Shown in pieces: positions 20,950-30,212 of a stretch of DNA of 64,000 nt. Source of the DNA: Micavibrio sp. TMED2 (lineage in GTDB: Bacteria > Pseudomonadota > Alphaproteobacteria > TMED2); NCBI GenBank assembly GCA_002168225.1, contig NHBH01000001.1:1062370-1126369 (forward strand), written 5' to 3'. The notes under the pieces were generated by a model. It searched no databases, was not told the DNA's origin, and saw only the letters and a list, made by a program, of their open reading frames with translations. The position numbers were made by a program, and so were the translations under genes. Numbering within the stretch: position 1 is the stretch's first letter; each line of letters begins with the position of its first letter.

Positions 20950-22629
20950 TCAGGCGCCCGGTCTTAATGGCCGGGCTTCTCTGGTCTCCGTGCTTCCCGC
21001 TATCGGGGGAACTGGTGTTTCGGCGTTAGGATCGCTGTCATTGGCGCCGATGACGCGGCCATTGACCAGCAATTCAAGCTGTTGCATGTCCGGGCCGGTT
21101 TCATCATCGGCGGAGCCCAGCAGCATGGAGACGCGACGCGCCAGACCGCCACGGCGGTTTGGTTTCTGCTTCTCATCATCATAATGGCTCAGCACCTGAC
21201 CGGCGGCGGTGGCTTCATCAGCGGCGGCGAGGGCATCCTCGATATCCTGCTGGATTGCCTTCTGGCTCTTGCCGGCGATCTTGCCATAGCGGCGGGCGAG
21301 TGCCTTCAGCACTTCACGCTCATTGAGCAGGCGGGCATCGCTCGCGGTCAGCTCATTTTTGAAATGCTCGCCTTTGCCTGCCCGTTCATCAAGAGATGAC
21401 TTGTGAGCACGGGCATCTTCCAGCTTGTCACCATCCCAACCAATATCTTTTGCGTCAATCGGTGGGCGGGTCATGTTGCGCCACCATTCGCCGATCTGAC
21501 GGAGCGGGCCATAGACAGGGCGTGGCTGTGAAGATTCCGCAAGATCGGACGGTGGCAGGTCGGGCTTTGCCTCGCGTTCGAGGTCTTTCTGAACCATCCG
21601 GGCGCGGAGAACGTCGACAATCCGGTCAATCTTCTCGCTGTTGTCGATAATCATGCGGTCGGCGAAATCAACGATTTTCTTCAGGTTTTCCGGTGACGCA
21701 TCATCGAAGGCATCATTCGGTGCCTTGCCCTTCTTCTCGGGATGCGAGAGCGGTGCGTCGAGCCGGATGTAGTTGTCACCGAGCAGGAATTCCATGTTCT
21801 GATCGGCGGATGAGGATTGGCCATCCATGGATGAACTGACAATCGGCACATCGTTTTTCGGATTGATCCAGCCGAGACCGCCCCAGTTTTTCGCGTCCTC
21901 ATATTGGAACGGGCGGGTCACGCTGCCGGTGCCGAATGACATCATGAAGATTTCAGCACCTTCCGGCTTCTCCTTCACCGCAGCCATATAGGCGGCGGAA
22001 GACGGGTTGTTCATGAACACACCGCCATCGATCAGCGTATGCTCACGCACCGCCGGATCATTCTCCGTACCGCCAGCGGTGGCTGAGGTTGAGCGCACAC
22101 GGGCCGGTTTGAAATAGGTAGGTGCCGAGGAGGAGCCGAGAACCGCATCGCGGATTTTCCAGCGCCGTTCGTTGTCACCATCGGGATTGTGCTTCAGGTG
22201 ACGCATCAGCACGCTTTCCCGCCGTTCAATATCGTAGGCAGTGAGCATGATGCTGGTCAGGGTCTGGTCGAGGCGGGTATCACCGAAGAACCGGCCAAGG
22301 GAATCCCGAAGTGCGGTGTTATCGTATTTCGGGCGGAACAGTGAACGCAGAACATTGAAGCGGCCCTTGCGGAAGATATCCGGGCCGTCATGGTGATAGA
22401 ATTGTTCGAGGTCTTTGGCTTTGTAGCGCGGCTGATCCGGGCGTTTCGGATCGCGCATGCTGAGGCCGGCTGCAATAATGCCGCCAGTTGATGTGCCCGC
22501 AGCAAGGTCAATCGCATCAGTCAACGGACGTCCGAGACGCCGTTCAATCTCTGAGATGATCCGTAGCGGAACTATGCCCCTGATACCGCCCCCGTCGATC
22601 GAGAGTACGGTGTAAAGTTGTTTTTCCAT
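20950..22629 (-). CDS. Patatin-like phospholipase with a long C-terminal extension
   Basis: A 559-residue lipid acyl hydrolase. The oxyanion hole is DGGGIRG (residues 12-18), the nucleophile is Ser47 in GTSTG, and Asp201 in IDGGVFMNN completes the Ser-Asp dyad. The patatin domain covers about residues 5-330; the rest is charged, helical and lysine/glutamate-rich with no recognised domain, signal peptide or membrane segment. It looks like the cytosolic bacterial patatins, including CapV-like phospholipases, but no nucleotide-cyclase gene is nearby, so a defence role is not supported. TATAAT lies eight bases before the ATG and no Shine-Dalgarno is visible, hinting at a leaderless message. An Irr-like box lies about 85 bases upstream. 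Confidence 0.9.
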   Translation of the reverse strand: MEKQLYTVLSIDGGGIRGIVPLRIISEIERRLGRPLTDAIDLAAGTSTGGIIAAGLSMRDPKRPDQPRYKAKDLEQFYHHDGPDIFRKGRFNVLRSLFRPKYDNTALRDSLGRFFGDTRLDQTLTSIMLTAYDIERRESVLMRHLKHNPDGDNERRWKIRDAVLGSSSAPTYFKPARVRSTSATAGGTENDPAVREHTLIDGGVFMNNPSSAAYMAAVKEKPEGAEIFMMSFGTGSVTRPFQYEDAKNWGGLGWINPKNDVPIVSSSMDGQSSSADQNMEFLLGDNYIRLDAPLSHPEKKGKAPNDAFDDASPENLKKIVDFADRMIIDNSEKIDRIVDVLRARMVQKDLEREAKPDLPPSDLAESSQPRPVYGPLRQIGEWWRNMTRPPIDAKDIGWDGDKLEDARAHKSSLDERAGKGEHFKNELTASDARLLNEREVLKALARRYGKIAGKSQKAIQQDIEDALAAADEATAAGQVLSHYDDEKQKPNRRGGLARRVSMLLGSADDETGPDMQQLELLVNGRVIGANDSDPNAETPVPPIAGSTETREARPLRPGA

Positions 22630-22970
22630 ATGCCCAAATTATAAGCACAGGCAGATGAAAGAGCGCAGGAATTACCCGGATTTCCTGTTGTTTTGCAGTG
22701 CAATATTAACTAATTTAGAATAATTCTAAAATTAAGTTTACAGCGATAATATCGTCAAATTGCGTAACATTTCAGTCATAATCCTCCGTACTGCGGTGCA
22801 GTATCGTGATGATAAATTTATTCTGTGTGATGGCCGGATAATGGCGTTTTAACTGTGGGCACGGGATTGTGAACGGGTGTGGATGGTGCGATCCGGCATA
22901 TGTGGCAAGCTGGTGCATGTCGCTGGATGCGCTATGATCCTGTTAATACCGATACCGAGGAGCCGACCGG
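22630..22970. other. AT-rich divergent promoter region between the patatin gene and msrPQ
   Basis: About 340 bases with no gene, AT-rich in its centre. It must carry promoters for the leftward patatin gene and rightward msrPQ. The main structure is the 17-base palindrome at 22714-22730. The msrP start is preceded by GAGGAG about ten bases upstream. Confidence 0.7.
22714..22730. promoter_or_regulatory. Irr-box-like palindrome
   Basis: TTTAGAAT-A-ATTCTAAA is a perfect 17-base palindrome. It contains TTAGAA-N3-TTCTAA, which as I recall is the consensus of the iron-control element bound by Irr, the heme-responsive Fur-family regulator of alphaproteobacteria. It is about 85 bases before the patatin start and 240 bases before msrP. 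Confidence 0.5.
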
Positions 22971-23876
22971 ATGGCCTATCGCTGGACCAATAATCTGAAC
23001 CGTGACGAGATAACGCCGAAAGCGGCGTTTCTGAACCGGCGGCAACTGATGGCCGGTGCCGCTGGTGCGGCGGCCCTTGTCGGTGTCGGTCGGCAGAAGG
23101 CATCGGCAGCAGCGCTGCAGCCAAACAGCCTCGATGATATTACCAGCTACAATAACTATTATGAATTCGGCACCGGGAAAGGTGATCCGGCGCGCAATGC
23201 CGGGGCGCTGGTGACCTCACCATGGTCGATCAAAATTGACGGGCTGGTTGAAAAGCCCGGCGATTACCCGTTGCAGGAACTGCTCGCCGACCTGACGGTG
23301 GAGGAACGCATTTACCGGTTCCGCTGTGTCGAGGCATGGTCGATGGTGGTGCCGTGGAACGGCATCGAACTCGCTGATATTCTCAACAAGGTCGGTGTGA
23401 AGCCGGAAGCAAAATATGTTGCCTTCGAGACGGTGGTGCAGCCGGAAAACATGATCGGTGTTCGTCGCCGGGTGCTGGACTTCCCCTATGTCGAGGGGCT
23501 GCGCCTTGATGAGGCGATGCATCCGCTCACCATCATGGCGACCGGCATTTATGGTCAGCCGATGCCGAAGCAGAATGGCGCGCCGATCCGTCTGGTCGTG
23601 CCGTGGAAATATGGCTTCAAATCCATCAAATCAATCGCCCGCATCAGCCTGACCGACAAACAGCCGCCGACCTCATGGAATAAGGCCAATGCTCGCGAAT
23701 ACGGTTTCTACAGCAATGTGAACCCGAATGTGGACCACCCACGCTGGAGTCAGGCGAGCGAGCGGAAGATCGGCGGCGGTCTGTTCTCGCCGCGCATTCC
23801 GACGCTGATGTTCAACGGTTATGAGGCCGAGGTTGCATCGCTCTATGAGGGCATGGACCTGGCGAAGTACTACTGA
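22971..23876 (+). CDS. msrP: Periplasmic methionine-sulfoxide reductase, catalytic subunit MsrP
   Basis: A 301-residue molybdopterin enzyme that reduces methionine sulfoxide in periplasmic proteins. A twin-arginine signal ([20 protein letters not shown], about residues 22-41) sends it folded across the membrane. [16 protein letters not shown] holds the cysteine that binds molybdenum, and [16 protein letters not shown] is a conserved segment of the YedY/MsrP family. Its stop overlaps the msrQ start by one base. It depends on cofactor made with moaDE. Confidence 0.96.
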   Translation: MAYRWTNNLNRDEITPKAAFLNRRQLMAGAAGAAALVGVGRQKASAAALQPNSLDDITSYNNYYEFGTGKGDPARNAGALVTSPWSIKIDGLVEKPGDYPLQELLADLTVEERIYRFRCVEAWSMVVPWNGIELADILNKVGVKPEAKYVAFETVVQPENMIGVRRRVLDFPYVEGLRLDEAMHPLTIMATGIYGQPMPKQNGAPIRLVVPWKYGFKSIKSIARISLTDKQPPTSWNKANAREYGFYSNVNPNVDHPRWSQASERKIGGGLFSPRIPTLMFNGYEAEVASLYEGMDLAKYY

Positions 23877-24523
23877 TGGCGATTTCAGGGACAATCAACG
23901 GGGCATTGCGGCGGGTACCGGCCTGGCTGATCTATCTCGCCGGTGCCGCATGGGCCGGGTGGCTGTTCTGGCTCGCGGTCAGTGGTCAGATGGGTGCCGA
24001 GCCGATCAATGCGCTGGAGCGCGAATATGGCGAGCTGGCGCTGAAACTGATCATTCTGGGGCTGGCTGTTACGCCGCTGCGCAACTGGACCGGTATCAGC
24101 CTGATCCGGTTCCGCCGGGCGATCGGTGTCACCGCCTTCTTCTTCGTTCTCGCGCATTTTCTGGTCTGGACCGTGCTCGATGTGCAGTCGCTGGATCGGG
24201 TCTGGACCGAGATTGTCAAACGTCCCTATGTCACGGTCGGGATGGCTGCCTTCCTGATGCTGATCCCGCTGGCGGTCACCTCGAACAACCTGTCGATCCG
24301 CAAGCTGGGCGGTGCCACATGGCGACGGTTGCACAAGCTGGTCTATCCGGCAGCACTGCTCGGTGGCATCCACTTCCTGTGGCTGGTGAAGGGCTTTCAG
24401 CTCGAGCCGATCATCTATCTCGCCATCATCATTGTCTTGCTGATAGCACGCCTGCCGCTGGCGAAATGGCGCGCGCAATTGATCCGCCAGACCGAGCAGG
24501 CTGGCAGTGAAGCCGCGCAATAA
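23876..24523 (+). CDS. msrQ: MsrQ heme-binding membrane subunit
   Basis: A 215-residue integral membrane protein with about six hydrophobic segments that passes electrons from the quinone pool to MsrP. It contains the ferric-reductase-like transmembrane core, with histidines in FVLAHFLVWTVL, WRRLHKLVYPAALLGG and IHFLWLVKG in the positions expected for b-type heme ligands. The start shares one base with the msrP stop (TGATG). Confidence 0.95.
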   Translation: MAISGTINGALRRVPAWLIYLAGAAWAGWLFWLAVSGQMGAEPINALEREYGELALKLIILGLAVTPLRNWTGISLIRFRRAIGVTAFFFVLAHFLVWTVLDVQSLDRVWTEIVKRPYVTVGMAAFLMLIPLAVTSNNLSIRKLGGATWRRLHKLVYPAALLGGIHFLWLVKGFQLEPIIYLAIIIVLLIARLPLAKWRAQLIRQTEQAGSEAAQ

Positions 24524-24538
24524 TGACGTCGCGGTGCG

Positions 24539-25465
24539 TTACGTGCTGAAATTGGCGCCTTGCAGCTCTTCAATCATGAAGTCGCGGAACACCGCGATGC
24601 GCTTGGAATTGCGCAGCTCTTCCGGATAGCAGAAATAGGCCTGCACCGGTGGCCCCTTGTGGTCCGGCAGGATGCGGGCGATATCCTCATTGCCCTCTGC
24701 CATGTAATCGGGCAGCGCGGCAATGCCGAGATTGCTCTGAACCGCCGTGAACATGCCATAGACGCTGTTGATATTGAAGCGCTGGGTCAGGCGACGCTCG
24801 AGATCACCGAGTTCGGTGAACAGCCAGTTGATCTGCGGGATCGGTGCCGGTGTTTCCGAGGCGAAGGCGATCAGGCGGTGATTGACCAGATCGCTGACGC
24901 TTTTCGGCACGCCATGCTGCTTCAGGTATTCGACACCGGCATAGATGTGGAAATCCATCATAAACAGGTTGCGGGCGATCAGGTCCGGCTGACGTGGCGG
25001 ATTGAGGCGAATGGCGATGTCCGCCTCGCGCATGCCAAGGTCCAGCTCACGGTCCTCGACCACCAGCGTTACCTTGATGTCCGGGAAGCGTTCCATGAAC
25101 TTGTTGATGCGCGGCACCAGCCAGTTACAGCCGAAGGCAACCGTAGTGGTCACGACGAGCGGCCCTTGTGGGGTTTCCTTGGTCTCCGACAGGCGGCTTT
25201 CGGCCAGCGACAGCTTGTTGAACACGTCGCGTGCGGTTTCCAGCAGCAATTCGCCCTGTTCGGTCAGGATCAGGCCACGCGCATGGCGGTGGAACAGCGT
25301 GACGTTGAGGCTCTCCTCAAGCGCACTGATCTGGCGGCTGACCGCTGACTGGCTGAGTTTCAGCCGGTCACCGGCATGGGTGAAGCTGCCAGCATCGGCA
25401 ACGGCATGGAAAATCCGAAGTTTGTCCCAATCCAACTCTCTATTGACGCTGTTTTCCGGGGCCAT
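24539..25465 (-). CDS. LysR-family transcriptional regulator
   Basis: A 308-residue regulator with an N-terminal winged helix-turn-helix (DKLRIFHAVADAGSFTHAG, LSQSAVSRQISALEESL) and a C-terminal periplasmic-binding-like effector domain starting near residue 95 (PLVVTTTVAFGCNWLVPRI). It lies downstream of trxB on the same strand with about 180 bases between. Its ligand and targets are not evident; trxB or redox genes are candidates from position only. Confidence 0.92.
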   Translation of the reverse strand: MAPENSVNRELDWDKLRIFHAVADAGSFTHAGDRLKLSQSAVSRQISALEESLNVTLFHRHARGLILTEQGELLLETARDVFNKLSLAESRLSETKETPQGPLVVTTTVAFGCNWLVPRINKFMERFPDIKVTLVVEDRELDLGMREADIAIRLNPPRQPDLIARNLFMMDFHIYAGVEYLKQHGVPKSVSDLVNHRLIAFASETPAPIPQINWLFTELGDLERRLTQRFNINSVYGMFTAVQSNLGIAALPDYMAEGNEDIARILPDHKGPPVQAYFCYPEELRNSKRIAVFRDFMIEELQGANFST

Positions 25466-25645
25466 ATCGGCCCACCAGCGCTCCCCCGATCCTTATAGAT
25501 ATCTGTCAGCCTTGCATTGCTGTCATGCGCAGGTGTCAGATGTCAATAAACTGTCGCATTTTTCTGCTGCAGTTTCAGGGTCGTGCTGGCTGATTTGCGT
25601 CAGTTTTCGCGTTGTCAGGAACCAGGGTTTGATCGCTGATAGGGA

Positions 25646-26635
25646 TCAGGCGGCAACGATGCTGTTATCGGCGGGATTACCCACGCCTTCATGCTCGGCC
25701 AGATAGCGCTCGGCCTCCAGTGCCGCCATGCAGCCCATACCGGCGGCGGTGACGGCTTGACGATAGACCTTGTCCTTTACATCACCGGCAGCATAGACGC
25801 CGGGGATATTGGTCCGAGTGCTGTCGGCGGCGGTGACGATATAGCCTTCGTCGTCCATCTCCACCTTGCCCTTGAACAGCTTGGTTGCCGGATCATGGCC
25901 GATGGCAACGAAGAGGCCGTCCACATCAATATCCTGTGTCGTGTCATCTTTCATGGATTTCAGACGCAGGCCGGTCACCGATTTGGCACCGGTATTGCCG
26001 TCTTCGGTGCCCAGCACCTCATCCACCACATGATCCCAGATCACGGTGACCTTCGGGTTGTTGAACAGGCGGTCCTGCATGATCTTCTCGGCCCGCAATT
26101 CATCGCGGCGGTGGATCAGGGTCACGCTTTCGGCGAAATTGGTCAGGAACAGTGCTTCCTCGACAGCGGTGTTGCCGCCACCGACTACGGCAACCTTCTT
26201 GCCGCGATAGAAGAAGCCGTCACAGGTGGCGCAGGCAGAGACGCCGAAGCTCTGGAATTTGGTTTCGGACTCAAGGCCGAGCCAGCGGGCCTGTGCGCCG
26301 GTGCAGATGATAACGGTATCGGCGGTGATGGTCTTGCCGCTGTCGGTTTTGACCGTATAGGGGCGCTGCTCGAAATCCACGTCGATAACGATGTCATTGA
26401 CCAGTTCGGTGCCCACATGCTCGGCCTGTGCCTGCATCTGTTCCATCAGCCACGGCCCTTGGATCGCCTCGGCAAAGCCGGGGTAGTTCTCCACATCGGT
26501 GGTGATGGTAAGCTGGCCGCCCGGTTGCAGACCGGCAATCAGCATGGGTTCGAGATTGGCGCGTGCAGCATAGATGGCAGCGGTGTATCCGGCCGGGCCG
26601 GAACCGATAATCAGTACTTTTGTGTGATCGCGCAT
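25646..26635 (-). CDS. trxB: Thioredoxin-disulfide reductase
   Basis: A 329-residue flavoenzyme that reduces thioredoxin with NADPH. FAD-binding GSGPAGYTAAIYAARA near the start, the redox pair in ACATCDGFFYRGK, NADPH-binding VVGGGNTAVEEALFL and the second FAD motif GVYAAGDVKDKVYRQAVTAA are all present. Length is typical of the low-molecular-weight bacterial enzyme. Confidence 0.98.
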   Translation of the reverse strand: MRDHTKVLIIGSGPAGYTAAIYAARANLEPMLIAGLQPGGQLTITTDVENYPGFAEAIQGPWLMEQMQAQAEHVGTELVNDIVIDVDFEQRPYTVKTDSGKTITADTVIICTGAQARWLGLESETKFQSFGVSACATCDGFFYRGKKVAVVGGGNTAVEEALFLTNFAESVTLIHRRDELRAEKIMQDRLFNNPKVTVIWDHVVDEVLGTEDGNTGAKSVTGLRLKSMKDDTTQDIDVDGLFVAIGHDPATKLFKGKVEMDDEGYIVTAADSTRTNIPGVYAAGDVKDKVYRQAVTAAGMGCMAALEAERYLAEHEGVGNPADNSIVAA

Positions 26636-26777
26636 GATGATCTCGCGTCCTTCGTTTCTCGTCGTGGTCGTCGCATATGGGAAAGCCGCACCGGGGCAGG
26701 CCTGTTACCCACTAGATAGGCAGTTTTCGGGCGGAGTGCCAGCCACTTGACGCTGCCATGCGCGGATTGCCGGCAAA

Positions 26778-27845
26778 CTATCCCCAGCCGAACCGCTCGA
26801 TGGCAATAGTGGCAATTCTGTCCGCTTCCAGCAAGGGGTCATAATGGTAAATCCCGAGCGGTGTGCGGGGCTTTTTCGGCAGCGGCATGGTGATGCCCCG
26901 GCTCTCAAGTGCTGTATGGAAGCGGGTGAATTTCTCCGATCCGCCCGGCAGGTCGAACTGATAGATCGGCTTGCCGGTGGCTGCCGCTTCCGAGGCCATG
27001 GAGACGCTGTCATTGGTCATGATGATGGCATCCGCAGCGGCCAGAAACGCGAAATACGGGTTGGGTGCCTCGCCATCCCAGAACCAGTGCGGCTTGCGGT
27101 CAAAGGCCTCGCGCAGCCGGGCAGTGGCATCCTCGCCGGTGCGCCGGGATGTGGTGATCATCAGCGAGCAGTCACAAACCCCTGTGAGATCCTTGAGGTC
27201 GTTGATCAGCCGGTCCAGCGCCGCCTCGGTGAGGTCATGGGTCTTGCTCTTGCCGCCGATCAGCACCGCATAGCGTGGTTGCCGGAGCGTACCGATCCGT
27301 TTGGCAAAGGGCTCGGTTGCCTGTGCCAGCTTCTCCAGTGTGACCCGGTGCAGCGCGCCGAGGCTCTCAACCACCACCGGATGCGGGGCTACCCGGTCAT
27401 GGGCCGGTGGTACCACGAGGTCGAATTGCAGCCCCTGCAGGGTGCGCAGCCAGCCGGTTGGTCGCTGGAGCTGTACCAGCCGGGTGGCGGGTGACTGTTT
27501 GCGCAAGGCCTGCATCGGGCCGATGCTCTGGCGCCCGATGCCGATGGCAATATCCGGCCATGGCGGGGTCAGCGGATCACTGTCACTGGTGAGATTATCG
27601 AGGCGGTGGCTGCGCAGATAGGGGTTAATGGTTTGCCAGGGCTGGGTCAGGGTGACGTGTTTCGTGACGATCTCCAGCCCGGCTATCCGGCGCTGCAGTG
27701 CCTCGGCCAGCCCCAGCCCCTGATTTTCCATACCGGCAGCACCGCTGGAAATGACCCAGCAGAGTTTCGGGGAAATGCCTGTCGCTTGATTGTCTGACAC
27801 GGGGCGGATCGGGCGGTTCGGTTGTGGACAGAATGCTGGTGCCAC
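26778..27845 (-). CDS. ELM1-family (DUF1022) protein
   Basis: A 355-residue protein of the family named after plant mitochondrial fission factor ELM1, widespread in alphaproteobacteria but of unknown bacterial function. Recognisable parts are VISSGAAGMENQGLGLAEAL, WPDIAIGIGRQSIGPMQAL, TRLVQLQRP and the glycosyltransferase-like C-terminal segment IIMTNDSVSMASEAAATG followed by KPIYQFDLPGGSEKF. That C-terminal part resembles nucleotide-sugar-binding GT-B folds, so a sugar-transfer role is a reasonable guess. The first codon would be GTG; a second GTG at 27800 is possible. Confidence 0.82.
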   Translation of the reverse strand: MAPAFCPQPNRPIRPVSDNQATGISPKLCWVISSGAAGMENQGLGLAEALQRRIAGLEIVTKHVTLTQPWQTINPYLRSHRLDNLTSDSDPLTPPWPDIAIGIGRQSIGPMQALRKQSPATRLVQLQRPTGWLRTLQGLQFDLVVPPAHDRVAPHPVVVESLGALHRVTLEKLAQATEPFAKRIGTLRQPRYAVLIGGKSKTHDLTEAALDRLINDLKDLTGVCDCSLMITTSRRTGEDATARLREAFDRKPHWFWDGEAPNPYFAFLAAADAIIMTNDSVSMASEAAATGKPIYQFDLPGGSEKFTRFHTALESRGITMPLPKKPRTPLGIYHYDPLLEADRIATIAIERFGWG

Positions 27846-28001
27846 GGCATCGGGGGTAAAGGCAATGGCTATTCACCGGCTGCTCACGAAATTTTATTAC
27901 CGCAAAGCGAAAACAGCAGTGGCGTTGCCGTAACAAGCTGGGCTATACCCGTATTGCGTAACAAAGCTACAATCACAGAGCAAAAAAAGAGCAAAAGTTA
28001 C

Positions 28002-28493
28002 ATGAAAAGGGTCAAGCTCGATCGTATCGATCGCCGTATTCTTCAGGATCTTCAAGCTGACGGTCGCATGACCAATGTGGAACTGGCCAAACGGGCCGGT
28101 ATTTCCGCGCCACCTTGTCTGCGCCGTGTCCGGGCGCTGGAGGACAGCGGCCTCATCCGGGGATACCATGCCCATCTGTCACCCGAGGGTATGGGCTTTG
28201 GCGTCACCATTTTTGCTCAGGTCGGCTTGTCCAGTCAGGCCGAAGCCGATCTCAACAAATTCGAGGCGAAGGTCGCAAGCTGGCCGATGGTGCGTGAGTG
28301 CTTCATGCTGGCCGGGGAGACCGACTTCCTGCTCAAGGTTGTGGCCCATGACTGGGAAGATTATCAACGCTTCCTGACCACCGAACTGACCGCCGCACCC
28401 AATGTCAGCCATGTGAAGTCATCACTGGCGATCCGGGAATCCAAGAATGAGCCGGGTGTGCCGGTTGATGTGGAGGCAGGCGAGCCGGTCTAG
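28002..28493 (+). CDS. Lrp/AsnC-family transcriptional regulator
   Basis: A 163-residue regulator. The ATG at 28002 starts the N-terminal helix-turn-helix (LDRIDRRILQDLQADGRMTN, then LAKRAGISAPPCLRRVRALE); longer in-frame versions reach into the upstream non-coding stretch. The C-terminal RAM/AsnC ligand-binding domain covers about residues 65-145 (MVRECFMLAGETDFLLKVVA). It would sense an amino acid and act as an oligomer. Its stop codon and that of the converging DUF2889 gene share CTAG. Confidence 0.93.
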   Translation: MKRVKLDRIDRRILQDLQADGRMTNVELAKRAGISAPPCLRRVRALEDSGLIRGYHAHLSPEGMGFGVTIFAQVGLSSQAEADLNKFEAKVASWPMVRECFMLAGETDFLLKVVAHDWEDYQRFLTTELTAAPNVSHVKSSLAIRESKNEPGVPVDVEAGEPV

Positions 28494-29089
28494 GCGCTCG
28501 CCTCGTTCTCAGTGTCCTCATGCGTGTCGGTATAGAAATCCGGCCAGCGCTTTTTCACCACCGTACTGTTGCTAGCAAAGGCATGGCAGCTGTTGAGCAA
28601 GAGCGGCGGCTTGCCCGTGCCGGTGGTCGAGCCTTCGACGGGCTGTTTGTTTTTCCGTGACAGATAGGGAAACACTGTCTGAAACGCTGTGGTTGCAACC
28701 GGGCCGAGCAACTCGGTCAGATGGGTGCAGCCATTGATGCCGCCGAAGAGTTGCTTGGTCTTTTTGGTCCAGCCGGGGCCGATTTTCAGCCCGATCAGCG
28801 CATCATAGCGCGGCGCGATGTTGCCGCAGATGCCAAACGGTCCGTGATCGGTGCGGGCGAGGGCATCCACCACTTCCAGATCATCATTCACCGTGATCCG
28901 CAACCACATGTCATGGATCGGTGAGCCGGGCTCGATATCGCCCCGGTCCTGATTGTTGAAGGTGTAACTCTTGGTGTCGCGCAGATGGCCTTCAATATCC
29001 CAGAGGCCATCCTGACGCAGATAGCCCTTGCAGCTTATCTCACGGGTATGGATCGGTTCCCGTTCCTGATCCGGTGGTGGCAGCGGCAA
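28490..29089 (-). CDS. DUF2889 family protein
   Basis: A 199-residue protein of DUF2889, function unknown. Motifs seen are HTREISCKGYLRQDGLWDIE, DMWLRITVNDDLEVVDALA and FGGINGCTHLTELLG. The TTG at 29089 is proposed as start because AGGAG lies seven bases upstream; another TTG at 29149 would overlap accA by 29 bases. The four-base overlap with lrp (CTAG) is tail to tail. Its cysteine/histidine pattern might bind metal, but nothing shows this directly. Confidence 0.82.
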   Translation of the reverse strand: MPLPPPDQEREPIHTREISCKGYLRQDGLWDIEGHLRDTKSYTFNNQDRGDIEPGSPIHDMWLRITVNDDLEVVDALARTDHGPFGICGNIAPRYDALIGLKIGPGWTKKTKQLFGGINGCTHLTELLGPVATTAFQTVFPYLSRKNKQPVEGSTTGTGKPPLLLNSCHAFASNSTVVKKRWPDFYTDTHEDTENEASA

Positions 29090-29120
29090 TGGGCTACTCC
29101 TGATTACGAGACAGCACAGG

Positions 29121-30077
29121 TCAGCTTGCGAGGTCCTGGCCCATGGCAAGGAAGCGTTCGCGGCGGCGGATTTTCAGCAGGTCGCGCTCAACCGCTTCCA
29201 GCGGCTTCAGGGCCTGTGAAATCTGGTTGCCGACCCGTTTGATCATCTCCGCATGGTTGCGATGGGCACCACCGAGCGGCTCTTCGATAATCCGGTCAAT
29301 GACTTTCAGCTGCAGCAAATCCTGTGCGGTTAGTTGCAGGGCGGCGGCGGCTTCAGCGGCAGCCGTGGCGCTGCGCCACAGAATCGAGGCGCAACCCTCG
29401 GGTGAAATCACTGAATAGATGGCGTGTTCGAGCATCATGACGCTGTCGCCGGTACCGATGGCAATGGCGCCACCGGAGCCGCCTTCACCGATTACCACGG
29501 AAATAATCGGCACTTTGACATTAAGGCCGACATCAATGGATTTGGCGATGGCTTCCGCCTGACCGCGTTCCTCGGCCTCGATCCCCGGATAGGCACCGGA
29601 GGTATCGATAAAGGTGATGATCGGCAGATTGAACTGTTCGGCCATATTCATCAGGCGCTGGGCCTTACGATAGCCTTCAGGCTTGGGCATGCCAAAATTG
29701 TGCCGGACGCGGGTTTCGGTGTCGGAACCCTTCTCCTGACCGATCACGACACAACTGCGGCCCTTGAACCGGGCAAGGCCGCCGATGATGGCCTGATCCT
29801 CGGCGAACAACCGGTCACCGGCTAGCGGTGTAAACTCGGTAAACAGCCCGGCAACGTAATCCTTGCAGTGCGGGCGACCGGGATGGCGGGCGACCTGAAC
29901 CTTCTGGGCCGGGGTCAGCTTGGCATAAGTCTGGGTCAGCATCCGCTCGATCTTGCCCTGCAGGCGCTCGACTTCCTCGTCGATATTGACGATCTCGTCA
30001 TCGGTGCCCAGCGAGCGCAGTTCCGCGATCTTGCTTTCCAGCTCTGCGATTGGTTTTTCAAACTCAAGGAAGCTCAT
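29121..30077 (-). CDS. accA: Acetyl-CoA carboxylase carboxyltransferase subunit alpha
   Basis: A 318-residue subunit that with AccD moves the carboxyl group from biotin to acetyl-CoA, making malonyl-CoA for fatty acid synthesis. FLEFEKPIAELESKIAELRS at the start, KGSDTETRVRHNFGMPKPEG, FIDTSGAYPGIEAEERGQAE and GEGGSGGAIAIG are all standard AccA segments. Length is as in E. coli. accD is not in this window. Confidence 0.98.
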   Translation of the reverse strand: MSFLEFEKPIAELESKIAELRSLGTDDEIVNIDEEVERLQGKIERMLTQTYAKLTPAQKVQVARHPGRPHCKDYVAGLFTEFTPLAGDRLFAEDQAIIGGLARFKGRSCVVIGQEKGSDTETRVRHNFGMPKPEGYRKAQRLMNMAEQFNLPIITFIDTSGAYPGIEAEERGQAEAIAKSIDVGLNVKVPIISVVIGEGGSGGAIAIGTGDSVMMLEHAIYSVISPEGCASILWRSATAAAEAAAALQLTAQDLLQLKVIDRIIEEPLGGAHRNHAEMIKRVGNQISQALKPLEAVERDLLKIRRRERFLAMGQDLAS

Positions 30078-30212
30078 GATCCTGACCGAATTCAGTTTAT
30101 CAGTTGTCTTTATACAGTCTGCGGGTCAGCCCCGAGGCATGACCGCCGGGCATCATAGGAATTTGAACAGGCGTGGAAAGCATTAAATGCGTTGGCCGCA
30201 CCCGATACCCGC

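Noticed and set aside
20950..22629. Reading the patatin gene as the CapV effector of a CBASS anti-phage system
   Set aside because: No cGAS/DncV-like cyclase, E1/E2 or JAB gene is adjacent; aminotransferase and msrPQ flank it.
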